Shown here: positions 39,501 to 48,089 of the stretch, one piece after another
How positions within the stretch are numbered: the stretch's first letter is position 1
How the letters are laid out: the number at the start of each line of letters is the position of its first letter
Assembly: GCF_024713975.1 (NCBI RefSeq)
Contig: NC_091104.1
Location: 15,519,580 to 15,583,579, forward strand
Reading direction: 5' to 3'
DNA: 64,000 nucleotides
Source: Paralichthys olivaceus
Taxonomy: Eukaryota; Chordata; Actinopteri; Pleuronectiformes; Paralichthyidae
Position numbers and translations under genes: made by a program
The notes under the pieces: model-generated
The model's database searches: none
Told to the model about the DNA's origin: nothing
Seen by the model: only the letters and a program-made list of their open reading frames with translations

Positions 39501-40090
39501 ACATGAATGGGGAAAATAATTTGGAGTATATAATTATAGGAATAGTAGTAATAATAAACTTTATTTCTCACAAAATGTAATATAAGTTAGCAAATCATAG
39601 AAAAGCCAGATCATACTCAGCAATAAAACAGAACAAATAAAAGAACAACAATAAAACAATAACAATACAGACAGTAAATGTCTTTTCTATGAGACTGGGT
39701 TGGTAAATACTTACAATGGCTGTTAACTAATATTGCACCTTGATATTCTCTCTAATTACTGAAACATTTGTCCCTCAGAGTCAGGAAACCCGTTGTGATT
39801 GTTGAGAGGTAAGAACCTGAACACACTTTTACAGCATCAATTTATCAGATTATTCAATACTCTTCCATTTCAGTTAAAAGGAGGCTCACTGGTCTTTTTG
39901 TTCATGTTGTAGAAAAAGACAAAAAGGAAAAGGAAGGAAGAGAAAGGAGCGACAAAAATCAAAAGAATGTGACAGGTGATTGTAGGATCCTGAGAGACAT
40001 CATACAAATTCCCTCTAACCATCAATGAACAGCATTAAAAAGCCTTTGTCCCTTCTTGTGTCCTTTAGGTGCCAGATCCCTCGCAGGTAA
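23734..40090 (+). CDS. pgf: Placental growth factor (VEGF/PDGF family), seven coding exons
   Basis: Secreted cystine-knot growth factor; family members bind VEGFR1 and neuropilins to drive angiogenesis. Coding exons by GT-AG rules are 23734-23796, 37086-37122, 38613-38809, 38898-38977, 39779-39808, 39913-39975 and 40069-40090, joining in frame to 163 aa. Residues 1-21 form a signal peptide. The knot cysteines are C46, C71, C77, C80, C81, C88, C123 and C125, with the family core RCAGCC. N-glycosylation sequons lie at N29 and N95. Exon 3 is 197 nt and exon 5 is 30 nt, the same as in VEGFA. Exon 6 (63 nt) encodes a Lys/Arg-rich heparin-binding stretch matching in length the 21-residue insert of human PlGF-2. 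The C-terminus, C-x-I-P-R-R, resembles human PGF (AVPRR) and not VEGFA, which also has a longer tail. LLKIR at the start of exon 4 is also PGF-like. Whether this is the a or b teleost paralogue cannot be decided here. Very sure of family, fairly sure of PGF. Confidence 0.93.
24480..24815 (+). repeat. Dispersed repeat family D, copy 1, with GT tracts
   Basis: GT dinucleotide runs at 24487-24500 and 24559-24586 are followed by TACTTTTGTTGCCTCT, CAGTATAACCACTGAC, TGTCCTAA, GGTCATGGTTAAGG and AATGTAAAGTCCTAAC. The same order recurs at 63.2 kb. Confidence 0.7.
26500..26830 (+). repeat. Dispersed repeat family C, copy 1
   Basis: Aligns over its length with 47790-48085 and ends CTACACACTGAACCTTTAAA. 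It contains a run of ten G. In pgf intron 1. Confidence 0.8.
29365..29441. repeat. Perfect palindrome, 36-bp arms and 5-bp loop
   Basis: Bases 29365-29400 are the exact reverse complement of 29406-29441, separated by AGATG. Each arm begins with a run of eight A or T. No mismatch is present across the 36 pairs. The flanks show no target duplication. Confidence 0.95.
29752..30010. mobile_element. MITE with about 20-bp inverted ends
   Basis: The left end GCTGCTTTCAGACATG (about 29755-29770) is matched inverted at the right end by CATGTCTGAAAACTGC (29988-30002). The interior has no coding potential. I recognise the sequence as a repeated element of fish genomes but cannot name its superfamily. 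It lies in pgf intron 1. Confidence 0.65.
30085..30185 (+). repeat. Dispersed repeat family A, 5' fragment
   Basis: Retains only the head of the family (ACTCAGTCTCAGCTGTCAG, then CACCCTGTTATTATAGCAT) and then gives way to a different repeat beginning ACCTCTGCCAAGGA at about 30208. Confidence 0.55.
30420..30690 (+). repeat. Dispersed repeat family A, copy 3
   Basis: Contains GAGGTCTCAGCTGTCAATCA, CATCAAATAAGTAATTAAAA, CTAACATGGAGGAGGCA and GGCTTCACTT then GGGAGCT in family order. The CCACCAGG core is decayed to CCACAAGATGG. Confidence 0.7.
31945..32235 (+). repeat. Dispersed repeat starting CCTCCGCCAAGGAGG
   Basis: Contains CCTCCGCCAAGGAGGT, CTGAACGGATTACAACAAAACT, GGCAGATCTGGATTC and CAGGGAATGATTCATGGAT in the order of a widespread vertebrate repeat. 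Shorter relatives are seen at about 30208 and 56395-56470. Confidence 0.65.
32638..32651. repeat. Poly(C) run
   Basis: About 14 consecutive C, followed by CCACCCC-type and CACACA sequence. Confidence 0.9.
33690..34435 (+). mobile_element. Decayed Tc1/mariner transposon
   Basis: The sequence follows a fish Tc1-like transposase gene in order. It runs from the N-terminal region (ATTTCTGAAACTGCTGATCTC, then CACTGAGTGAGCGGCAG), through AGCATCTCAGAATC and CATGGACCCAGCATGCCTTGT, to the C-terminal region (GGAATGTTTCCAGCATCTTGT, ATGCCACGAAGA). Large deletions, frameshifts and stops leave no long frame, so it is inactive. Clear terminal inverted repeats were not found. Inserted in pgf intron 1. Confidence 0.8.
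35318..35372. repeat. (GA)n microsatellite with GGGA tail
   Basis: GAGAGA tract running into GGGAGGGAGGGAGGA. Confidence 0.9.
36690..36995 (+). repeat. MITE-like AT-rich repeat (GGACGATA head)
   Basis: Starts AGAACTGGACGATAAGGCC and contains GTCGAAATCGATAATTATCA followed by CGATAAAT, then CTCCCGAGTGAAGG, then TGACGATTATATAATGACAA. It matches a fish interspersed repeat I recognise. Ends about 100 bases before pgf exon 2. Confidence 0.6.
38290..38460 (+). repeat. Degenerate repeat with terminal CA tract
   Basis: TTGACCTTGACATTAACCTTTGACC and CCATCCATGTGTTTTTGAG are motifs of the same family as 6845-7290. A (CA)n run at 38434-38456 follows. It lies shortly before pgf exon 3. Confidence 0.5.
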
Positions 40091-41137
40091 CTGCAGTGGT
40101 GACCCAACCCCCTGTTGCAGTGTGGCTCATTATTTATTTCCAGCCCAGTGACGGCATCAGGAGTCTCCTCCGCTCATCTATCAACACTGTGTCCAGCCAG
40201 AGACTCAGAGAGCTGGGTCCTCTTGCTGACGTGCCCTTCTGACGACGGGCAGAGCGTTTTGTAATGACAAGGTTCAAAAGGAAGAATGTTCTGGTTGGTG
40301 GAAACACTGCTGACACAAACAGATATCCCTGGGAGCCAGTGCAATGTAGAATCAAACCGACTGATGCCTTTTCTTTCACACTAGTTTTTACCGTATCAGT
40401 TATTATAATTTGTCGAATTCCTCTGTATTTAAAGGTGGTTAAGTTTTAAAATCTATATTTATTGATACAGGCGATTTCATTTAGACCAGCAACATGTAAA
40501 GTGTATGTCATTCCTTCTTCAAACTTTATCCAAGACACCTTGACTTGTCAAAACTGCAGATGTTGGACTGAGTGTGTAGCTGCTTTGTACAGGTAATAAT
40601 GAAATGTCGCCCTCTAGTGTCTGTGGAAACTGATCAAATCAAAACTGATCTATATGAAATTATTTTTTTAGGTGAAATATATGAATATAATCAGACACAG
40701 GACAGTCACAATCAATCACTTCATCATATGATTAGCAATCATCTATCAGTTATTTAAGTCACAATCCCATAATTATTGATTCTGTATGAATCCTCTACAT
40801 GTCACGAGACGACACATGAGTTGTTTGTATTTAACTGCCAATTCACACCAGAATAAGGGCGATATTTATCAGAAAGGTTTATCAGCTGACGATGTCCGCA
40901 GAAGATTATGTATGAGAAAAATATATCAAGTTATCAAATATCCTAATTGTTCTTTGAATCCTCTCTTTATTGCTTAATTGTGAGCAGGGTAGTAAATCAA
41001 ACTGCCTTCGAAATGAACGAGATTCGGCCATGTGAGAAATCAGTTCACTTCATAAGACCCCAGAATTTCATTTCGATACCTTATGTTTTTTATGACATCA
41101 CAATGTTTTTGAAGATTATATATATTTAAAAAATAAA
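40091..41137 (+). other. pgf 3' UTR and likely poly(A) signal
   Basis: AT-rich sequence after the pgf stop codon. The first canonical AATAAA is at 41132-41137, giving a 3' UTR of about 1.05 kb if used; a variant ATTAAA is at 41382-41387. No coding potential is seen. Confidence 0.5.
40606..40622 (-). promoter_or_regulatory. CTCF-like motif, minus orientation
   Basis: The reverse complement reads CACTAGAGGGCGA, close to the vertebrate CTCF core CCASYAGRKGGC. It lies in the pgf 3' UTR region. The match is by eye only; occupancy is unknown. Confidence 0.4.
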
Positions 41138-41622
41138 CATGTCTGCTGGGTGGGCCCTAGTGACGCGAGACCCACATGAGCCCACAGCACAGGTGTCCTC
41201 CTCCATATGTGTTGTTTGTTTTGTTTTTTTTGAAACCCTGCAGTAAGGAAGGGATCAATTTAAGTAGTTCTGTAAAACAATGTCCTTTTTTCATGTACTT
41301 CACAAAGAAAATCTATGAAAATGTACAAAGTAACATTTCTACTGTTTTAGCATTTTATTTCATTTGAATATTTATTTTGTAATTAAATTGTCAAGGTTGC
41401 CAGGTTGTCTGCTGTGATTTATTTGATTAAAAACAGACCAAACAGTACTTATGAGTCGAACTATCTCTGAGTTAATCGAGTTATCGTTAAAGAAAATATC
41501 ACAAACAGGATCCTTTCATTATATAGATATGTGTTTTATAGAAGAGACATATTATTTGTACCGAGGAGAATTTAAAAAGTGTTATTTAAAGAGCTACATA
41601 TCCACAAGTTGAGTCGTCTCCT

Positions 41623-41642
41623 ACACCTGCAGGGGGCGCACT
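41623..41642 (+). promoter_or_regulatory. CTCF-like motif, plus orientation
   Basis: ACACCTGCAGGGGGCGCACT matches the CTCF core well. It lies between pgf and the cipc promoter and points opposite to the motif at 40606-40622. Confidence 0.5.
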
Positions 41643-42059
41643 CACCGCTCCTGGAATAAAGCACAGCAGGGCTGTGACTCGTTTCCCTGGCAACTTGTTT
41701 CTAGTCACAGAGTTATTCAGGCCTCAGTTTTGTCTTAAAGGTCCAACAGAGAGACCGGCATTCACTGATTTATGGAAACCGCCGAGGAAAATATGATGCA
41801 ATGAGCGGATTATTAGACTGTGTATGAAACCATTTAAGTGAAGAATGAATAACATGATTACTCATGCGACAATTATGCCAAAGCGAAACCGTGACGGAGG
41901 ACACTGCAGTTGCCTGCGAGACCTCACTGGGGGATTTCGTGTGGGCACGGCTCATCAACAAGGCTTAGCTATCGTTAGCTAAACAACAACATACGACAGG
42001 AAACTATTCTACTGGAGTCAGTGCGAACTGATTCATGTTTTACACTAAACTGCGCATCG
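41640..42059 (+). promoter_or_regulatory. cipc promoter and probable 5' non-coding exon
   Basis: This stretch is richer in CpG than its surroundings and ends at a good splice donor, ATCG|GTAAGG, with the exon ending at 42059. It lies about 1.1 kb before the acceptor of the first cipc coding exon, so a non-coding first exon is likely. The exon's 5' end is unknown. I found no perfect CACGTG E-box here, which one might have hoped for in a clock gene. Confidence 0.45.
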
Positions 42060-43183
42060 GTAAGGATTGTAAAAATAATGCTATTAGCCGAATATGTTAT
42101 TGATAGCACTGCGAGGAGCTAGTTGCCAAGCTAAAGCTAGCGCAGCTAACTGAGCTAATCGTTAACATGGGAACAGACTCGTGGAAATAAACAACAGCTA
42201 ACGTCGATGTAGTTCATGTTGCATGTCTTTGGTTCAAATTTCGTTATTTGCCTCAGTTTAGTTTTTGGTAACAAGTTAGCAAGTCATTGGAAGCGCTTTG
42301 TAAACAGTTCGCTAACGTCAGTGTTGTCAAAGTTGCCTGTGACATCAACAACCGGCGCTAGCTGCGGTACGATGTTAACAACAGCGCTGGGTTCAGACTG
42401 CCGAGCTAACGATGTTTGTTTCCCTTCAGGTATTTTACCACGTTACATTAAACACAGGGTGTGTCAGGGAACGGTGAAAAGTATCTCATGAGATTTTAAT
42501 CAGACGAGCTGACAGGAGGGAGGGGCAGGCCTTCAAACATCAACCTCACAACCATGATGATCGTAATGAAATTTGGATTGTGATCAACTATTATGTTGTT
42601 GTTTTTACCTCGTTCTGGTCCATGTGATTGAACTGGACTAAGTAAACATCAGTTTATTCAATATATGAATATCAGCACAACACACAGGCTTAACTTAATG
42701 TGAAGTAGCAATAACACAGAATACTACAATCTTGTAGTATTCTGTCTTATTGCAGCTGCTACTGTCTACTACTATCTATCTACTAATCTATACTTGTTGT
42801 CCACAAATATGGATTCATATCAGGGATAGTGTATTAGTATATGGCAGTGTATTGCCTTGCATTATAGAAAATTAGAGTTTCTAATTGTATTCTCACTTGT
42901 AAAGAAGACTGATCAGGGAGCATCTCTGTTCTACTGACCCGTCAGTACCAAATTACTTGTACATCATTTATGTAAGTACAGATTTGATTGATTGATAAAT
43001 GGAGACTCCACAGTGACAGAGGAAGACAGAAACAATAACAGTGTAAATAATAGACTGTCTCTTTACTTTGACTGTGCTGAATGCAGTCAAACACATATTA
43101 TTATCCATTTTTATATCTTTAACTCAAGGGAAGAAAAAATCGAACTCAATTTTTAACCCTCCATTTTTCCAGAAAAGGCAAAC
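42060..43183 (+). other. Probable cipc intron 1, with a short perfect hairpin
   Basis: Runs from the donor at 42060 to the acceptor just before the cipc ATG. It contains a perfect inverted repeat with 14-base arms and a 2-base loop at 42716-42745. No coding sequence is seen. Confidence 0.45.
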
Positions 43184-45446
43184 ATGAGCCGTTTTAGTAG
43201 ACCTGGCAGACACGGGACACCAGTGTTCACCAGGGCAACACACCTTGGAACGTCAAAGCCTGACCTGGAGAGAGATTCAGGCTTCTCAGGTTTGTTTCAA
43301 TTACATTGTCAATGCTTCATGTAATGAATTGCTGTAAGTGTATATAGTTAGCTTTTCCCTTATTAGAAGAAATGTCAGTTGAGACATAAACAAGGTCAAC
43401 TCTAATCAAATCTGAGGATCTAGGTCACGTTGTTTTATGTAGGCTATCCTCCAATGGGCCCTTTTTTCAGATGCCCTTTATTTCTGCTATGAAGGCTGCC
43501 CTGGATTTGGTTTAATCCTCCTCATCAGGTTAATGATATCTTTTTTCAAGATGCTTCAGGGGTGCTCATTCATAGCTGCCACAGCTTGTATCAATGATCT
43601 GTCTCAGTTACTGCACACAAGAGAAAGGTAAATCTGTTGCTTTTAAACATCTTAAGACCCATATGCTTGTCTTCTCCTCCTCAGATGCTAGCTCTGAGTA
43701 CCTCAGTGCAGTCGAGCTGACCGACACTGAGGATGCAGGAAGGACGGGGTCCATGTTCGGCCAGGACCCAATGGGTCCACAGTTGGCTCTGATGGGAGGC
43801 TCATACGCTGGAATGTCTCCAATGATCATCATGAACAACTTAGTCCTAAATCAGGTAAAATTCAGTCATTAGTTTTTGCTTATTTTGACTGTTTTTCCAG
43901 ACTTATTAACATTGGGCTTGTTTGAATGTTCACCCTGACTGTCAATAGTTCACTTTCCAGCCAAATGAAGCAACAATATTAGGAGTTGGTTTGTCAAGAT
44001 TAACAGCTAGTGGCATTAATTTTCCAGTTGAAATTCATTGCGATAGAAAAGGGTTAAATTAAAATGATGCAGTTAAACGTGCACCAATCAAACCTCAAAC
44101 AGTACAACAATGTAGAAAATGTGGCATTTATGTTTGATTTATGCATAAATTGAACATAACAGAGCATCAATACATATTTAAGTCCCATGCTTCGTGTAAG
44201 TTATGATAATTAGATTAGTAGTTTGTTACTACTTATCTTTGTTGCATTCGTTTTTTGTTGATTATTCACTTTTCTACCTCAGCCTAAAACTTTATTTGTA
44301 ATTTTTCAACATTTATTTTAAATTTAATTTCTGGCATTTCCACTTAATTGTTTGTGGTTGAAACACACTTAGGTGTTTCACACATTAAATTAGCTTGTAA
44401 ACCCGAATTCTCTTTTCATTACTTTGTCATTGTTTGTTCTGGTAACTTAAGGGACTTGTTTGAGCTTTTTCTCTCTATATAAAGGTAAATGACTTGTTGT
44501 GACAGCAGAGTCAATTCAAGGATAAGTTACTTTTAACTAATAAATACAATGCAATTCATTTGAGGTGTCTTGTAATTATGGTTCTTGTGTTGAATGAGTA
44601 CTCTGTTAAAGTGTTACAGTATAAAATAAAAGTATTTTTCTTCTCTAGCCATCCATGATGGCTCCAGCAGAAAAACAGTGGGGCTTTTCTTCACCCTTGG
44701 AAGTGATGCCTCAATCACAGGTGGTTCTTCTCCAACCCATGGTTTCTAATGGCAGCAGCAGCTCTGCAAAGACTTGCTCTGAAAATATCAGACAATCAAA
44801 AGGCCACATGCCTGTTGTCAAGTCATACCCTAGAATCGCCCCTCACCCCAAAGACGTGCCCACGAAAAGGGTGGGATCCTCCAGGATGAGGGGACGTTCG
44901 ACATCAGAATATGACCAGCGACAGAGGAGGCACCACCACAGCCACAGGGCTCACAGCTCCCCAAGCCTACAGCTGCCACTGCAGACTCCTGTCAAACCCA
45001 TCTCCAACTCTGAAGCAGCAAACACTCCGACACAGGCAGCTGAGAGTCAGGAGCAACTTATTGACAACGCTCTCTACCCGCTGGCAGAAACCAGCACTCT
45101 GCCCCCCTGTACAGAGGACTTCAGGACAGAGATGGACAACGACGGGATCCATGCTGACAAATACCAGGACGACCTTTCAATGGACAATGATAAACTGAAA
45201 CGCTTCAGCAATACCTACAATATTCTCAACAAGTCTGGCTTGCTGGGGATCACCATGCGCACAAAGCAGCTCATGAAGGAGAATAAGCGCACCCAAGGCC
45301 AGCTGCAACAACTTCAAGAGCAGACGGCTCTGCTGCTGGAGGCTCTGAGCAGCAGAGACCCACAGCTCTGGACAAAACTCCAGCTCTCTCTGCAGGACAC
45401 GGATAAGGAACAGTGGCGAGCTAAAGGTCAGAGACTCCTGGCATAA
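43184..45446 (+). CDS. cipc: CLOCK-interacting pacemaker (CIPC), three coding exons
   Basis: Vertebrate repressor of the CLOCK-BMAL1 activator; it binds CLOCK and dampens circadian transcription in the nucleus. Coding exons are 43184-43289, 43685-43854 and 44649-45446 (phases 1 and 0), joining to 357 aa; human CIPC is about 399 aa. Conserved blocks in order: DSGFSD then SSEYLS (residues 31-43, crossing the first junction), SPMIIMNN (before residue 92), the block ending SYPRIAPHP, and a C-terminal Leu/Gln/Glu-rich helix starting near residue 276 with KSGLLGIT and EQTALLLEA. The last corresponds to the CLOCK-binding coiled-coil end of the human protein. The central part is low-complexity, rich in Ser, His and Pro, and poorly conserved. 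The ATG at 43184 follows a splice acceptor by about a dozen bases and has no in-frame rival. Convergent with zdhhc22, as in human. Confidence 0.93.
43290..44648 (+). other. cipc introns 2 and 3
   Basis: These are the intron at 43290-43684 and the intron at 43855-44648, with donors GTTTGT and GTAAAA and acceptors CTCCTCAG and TTCTCTAG. Both are AT-rich and hold nothing else I recognise. Confidence 0.8.
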
Positions 45447-46135
45447 TGTATTCTCTCAATCTGGGGGACAGAATACAATTTTCTGAATGTGAAAAAGATT
45501 TCAAGAAACATTTTCTTTAGGTGAAATAATCAACACAGCATCCAGCATTTCAATTAACCAAAAAAAGTGATCTAAATTATATGCTTTAATGCTTTTATCA
45601 GCAGGTTGTCTACAAATTCTCCTATATTCGCAGATAATGGAGACAAACATTTTCAGATGGTCTAATCTCTAAATATGAAACTGTAGCACATTCACTCTTA
45701 ATAAGTGGGGGTGAGGTAGCATGCTTACATTTCAAACCTTTGCCTTTAATAATTTTTTTCTTGCCTCTGCTGTTTCAAAAAGCAATAGGGCTATGCCTTC
45801 TATATGCCGAACTGCTGTCTGCATAAGCGCATGCCTTACAGCAACATGTGAGGGCACATGGGGTTAATTCCTAATACATGCTCTGTGATCTCTGATCTGC
45901 AGAGAAAACATGAGCATCATTTTTTTTAAGATCGAATAGAAAACCTGATATGGATAAATGCATCCCGAATCATGTCGATTTTTAAAAATCTATTTACCTT
46001 TAACGTGGTTTAGTAAATGAAACTGAAAAAGGATATGCCTCCTTCGTTAGGAAGTAGATCATGGGGTTGGATAAACCACTACTTTTTTAATGTAAATTTG
46101 TAAATATAAATTTGGTATCTTTATATAATTTATTT
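45447..46135. other. cipc 3' UTR, proximal part
   Basis: AT-rich sequence after the cipc stop with no AATAAA or ATTAAA before the MITE at 46136. The first variant signal ATTAAA lies inside that MITE (near 46377), and the first AATAAA is at 48062-48067 inside a family C repeat. Confidence 0.4.
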
Positions 46136-46625
46136 TTAAAGGGGACCTATTGTGCTCATTTCAAACTTTGTTTTTTATCAAAAGCCCTTATTTATCTCTG
46201 ATTGCCAGTTCTGCAGCACCTCAGTGAGCTGCTGATTGAAACATGCCATATTAGCCCATCAAGGAGTAGCACACCTAGCACCTGTGAACAACACCTCATA
46301 CATTTACTGATGTGGAGGTTCTCAAAGCAAACTAAAACTAAGTAGCTCAAATCGTTTGTTTGTATGCTGGAGTACATTAAATCTCTAATTCTACTCAAGT
46401 AGACTTTTTTTGGAAAGGGAGCTGTGCTGGTCTTGGAACAGGTAGAACAAACAGCTGGAAGCAAGCAATCGGTCTGACACCTCAGCTTCTGTCTCACAGG
46501 AATTACTTTTACATATGTTAACCTCATTATTGGACATTTTAGGCCATGTGTAATATGGACATCTGACATTGCAGCATTATGTATATGACATAAGATAAGG
46601 GAAATGCATTATAGGTCCCCTTTAA
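46136..46625. mobile_element. MITE with TTAA target duplication (piggyBac-like ends)
   Basis: The element is bounded by TTAA on each side. Its terminal inverted repeats, AGGGGACCTATTGTGC at the left and GCATTATAGGTCCCCT at the right, match at about 14 of 16 positions. The 490-bp interior has no transposase. TTAA duplication is the hallmark of piggyBac-type transposition; the assignment to that group is inference from the ends. It lies in or just after the cipc 3' UTR. Confidence 0.8.
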
Positions 46626-46739
46626 TACTTTTTTTGCATCCATCCACTTTTTGATGAATACCAAGGGTTCTGTAGCAGTGACCTCTCTCTCCCCAGCAAC
46701 TTTTTACTTGGAAGTAAATATTTAAACTCTCCACCTATT

Positions 46740-47250
46740 GTGGATCTGCCCCCCAAGTGGTGGTAGGAGACCAGTTGGATTCACCTGTAGTAAATAGTAA
46801 TAGTATTCCTGAACTAGCAGTGGCTCCTCTCCAAGCTCACTCTGGATGTCAGAGTCCCTTACCCCATCTTCCCCGAAGGCAGCCACTCTACGGAGGAAAA
46901 ACATCTCAGCCGCTTGTATCTGCATTGTCATTTTTTGGTTACCTTCTCTAAATCAAACCATCATAGGTGAGGATCACAAAATAGATTGAATGGTAAATCA
47001 AAGCTTTACCGTCTGGCTCAGTGCCCACATCAACACAATGGTTCTGGGCACTTTATTGGCACATCAAAACTCGTTCAGGCTGTGTTTCCCAGTCATCTCC
47101 CTCCAGGTTCCTCTTTTGTTGCCTACATGATTTTTAAAGTTCCCTTGAGACAAACTATAGGGTCTCCAAGTGGTGCCTTTCCTAAGAACTCATCGACAGA
47201 CTCAAAGAAGCCTGGACACTTGGAGCTTCTTTCGATTGCATAAGCACAAA
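46740..47250 (-). mobile_element. LINE reverse-transcriptase C-terminal relic
   Basis: On the - strand a decayed reading frame shows IQAAEM then FLRRVA and SDIQSELGEEPLL, which match the C-terminal part of ORF2 in fish non-LTR retrotransposons. Just before it, LSQTVKL resembles the LSQKAKL motif of the same proteins. The frame is interrupted and short, so this is a dead fragment. Related sequence may continue to about 47470. I recognised the family from memory and cannot name the clade. Confidence 0.6.
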
Positions 47251-47789
47251 CAGTCAGAGCCTTCCTCTTTGTGACTTGCAGTAGCTTTCACCAGGGAGAA
47301 CTCCAATACACTCACCCTGGGCAACTCTGTAAAAGGATTTCAGTTTGGTTCCAGAGCCACTGCTGTGGGTCGAGGTGAGCCCTGTCTAGAATCTAGCTGG
47401 TACCACTCCACCAACTCAAGTTCCTTCCTCAAAGTCCCAACAGCTACTCTGTGACATCAGGGATTGGCACCCTTTATTTATAAAAGGGAGGGCTGGGTGA
47501 AGTGTTTGAGTCTACTTAACACTTTAGGAGTCTCAGGGGTAAACAGTGTTAGAGCAGAATCCAATACATGTGCAGTAACTGGTAACCAAAGCTTCAGATG
47601 TAATATAACGACAGAAAAAACATAACATGCCTCCATACGGCTCGCATGGTGTCACCCAAGTGTCCGCAAGCCCAGACATTCACATTTGACTGTGAACCTC
47701 ATAATTTACACCATTTTAAACTTTAAAGTCCACCAGAAGTGGCTAAGCTATCGGACGTTAGCACGTCTGACGGCCCTTTAATGCACCTT

Positions 47790-48085
47790 GTTGAATATAA
47801 AATAATCCTGGCGATGTTTTCGCTAGTGTGTAATCATCTAGATTGTAGAAATCATGCTTTTATTTTCCCTAGAATGAGCTTTTTATATTGACATGGGGAG
47901 CAGGTCCTCTCTACAGAGGCTGTCATGTTTTATTTTTTTTGCAGTAGCCCAGAAAAAACTAAACATCTTTTGAGTTTTAACGACAACCGAAGGCCACCAC
48001 AGGTTCTCTTTCATGCTTGGAAGGGGAGGGTGAGGTGAGAGGTATTCCACCACTAGATGTCAATAAATCCTACACACTGGACCTT
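47790..48085 (+). repeat. Dispersed repeat family C, copy 2
   Basis: Aligns along its length with 26500-26830. Shared landmarks in order are ATATAAAATAATCCT, GGTCCTCTCT or its variant, GCCACCATGTT-like, CTTTTGAGTTTT, CCACAGGTTCT, GGAAGGGGAGGGTGAG and CTACACACTGGACCTT. This is a widespread percomorph non-autonomous element. This copy carries AATAAA at 48062-48067. Confidence 0.8.
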
Positions 48086-48089
48086 AAGA

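Noticed and set aside
23734-40090. Alternative identity as vegfa
   Set aside because: The C-terminal exon encodes only the short PGF-type tail, the basic exon is the PGF size (63 nt), and the neighbours cipc and zdhhc22 belong to the 14q24 group and not to the VEGFA region.
43608-43838. Open frame on the - strand opposite cipc exon 2
   Set aside because: It is the antisense shadow of a well-supported coding exon.
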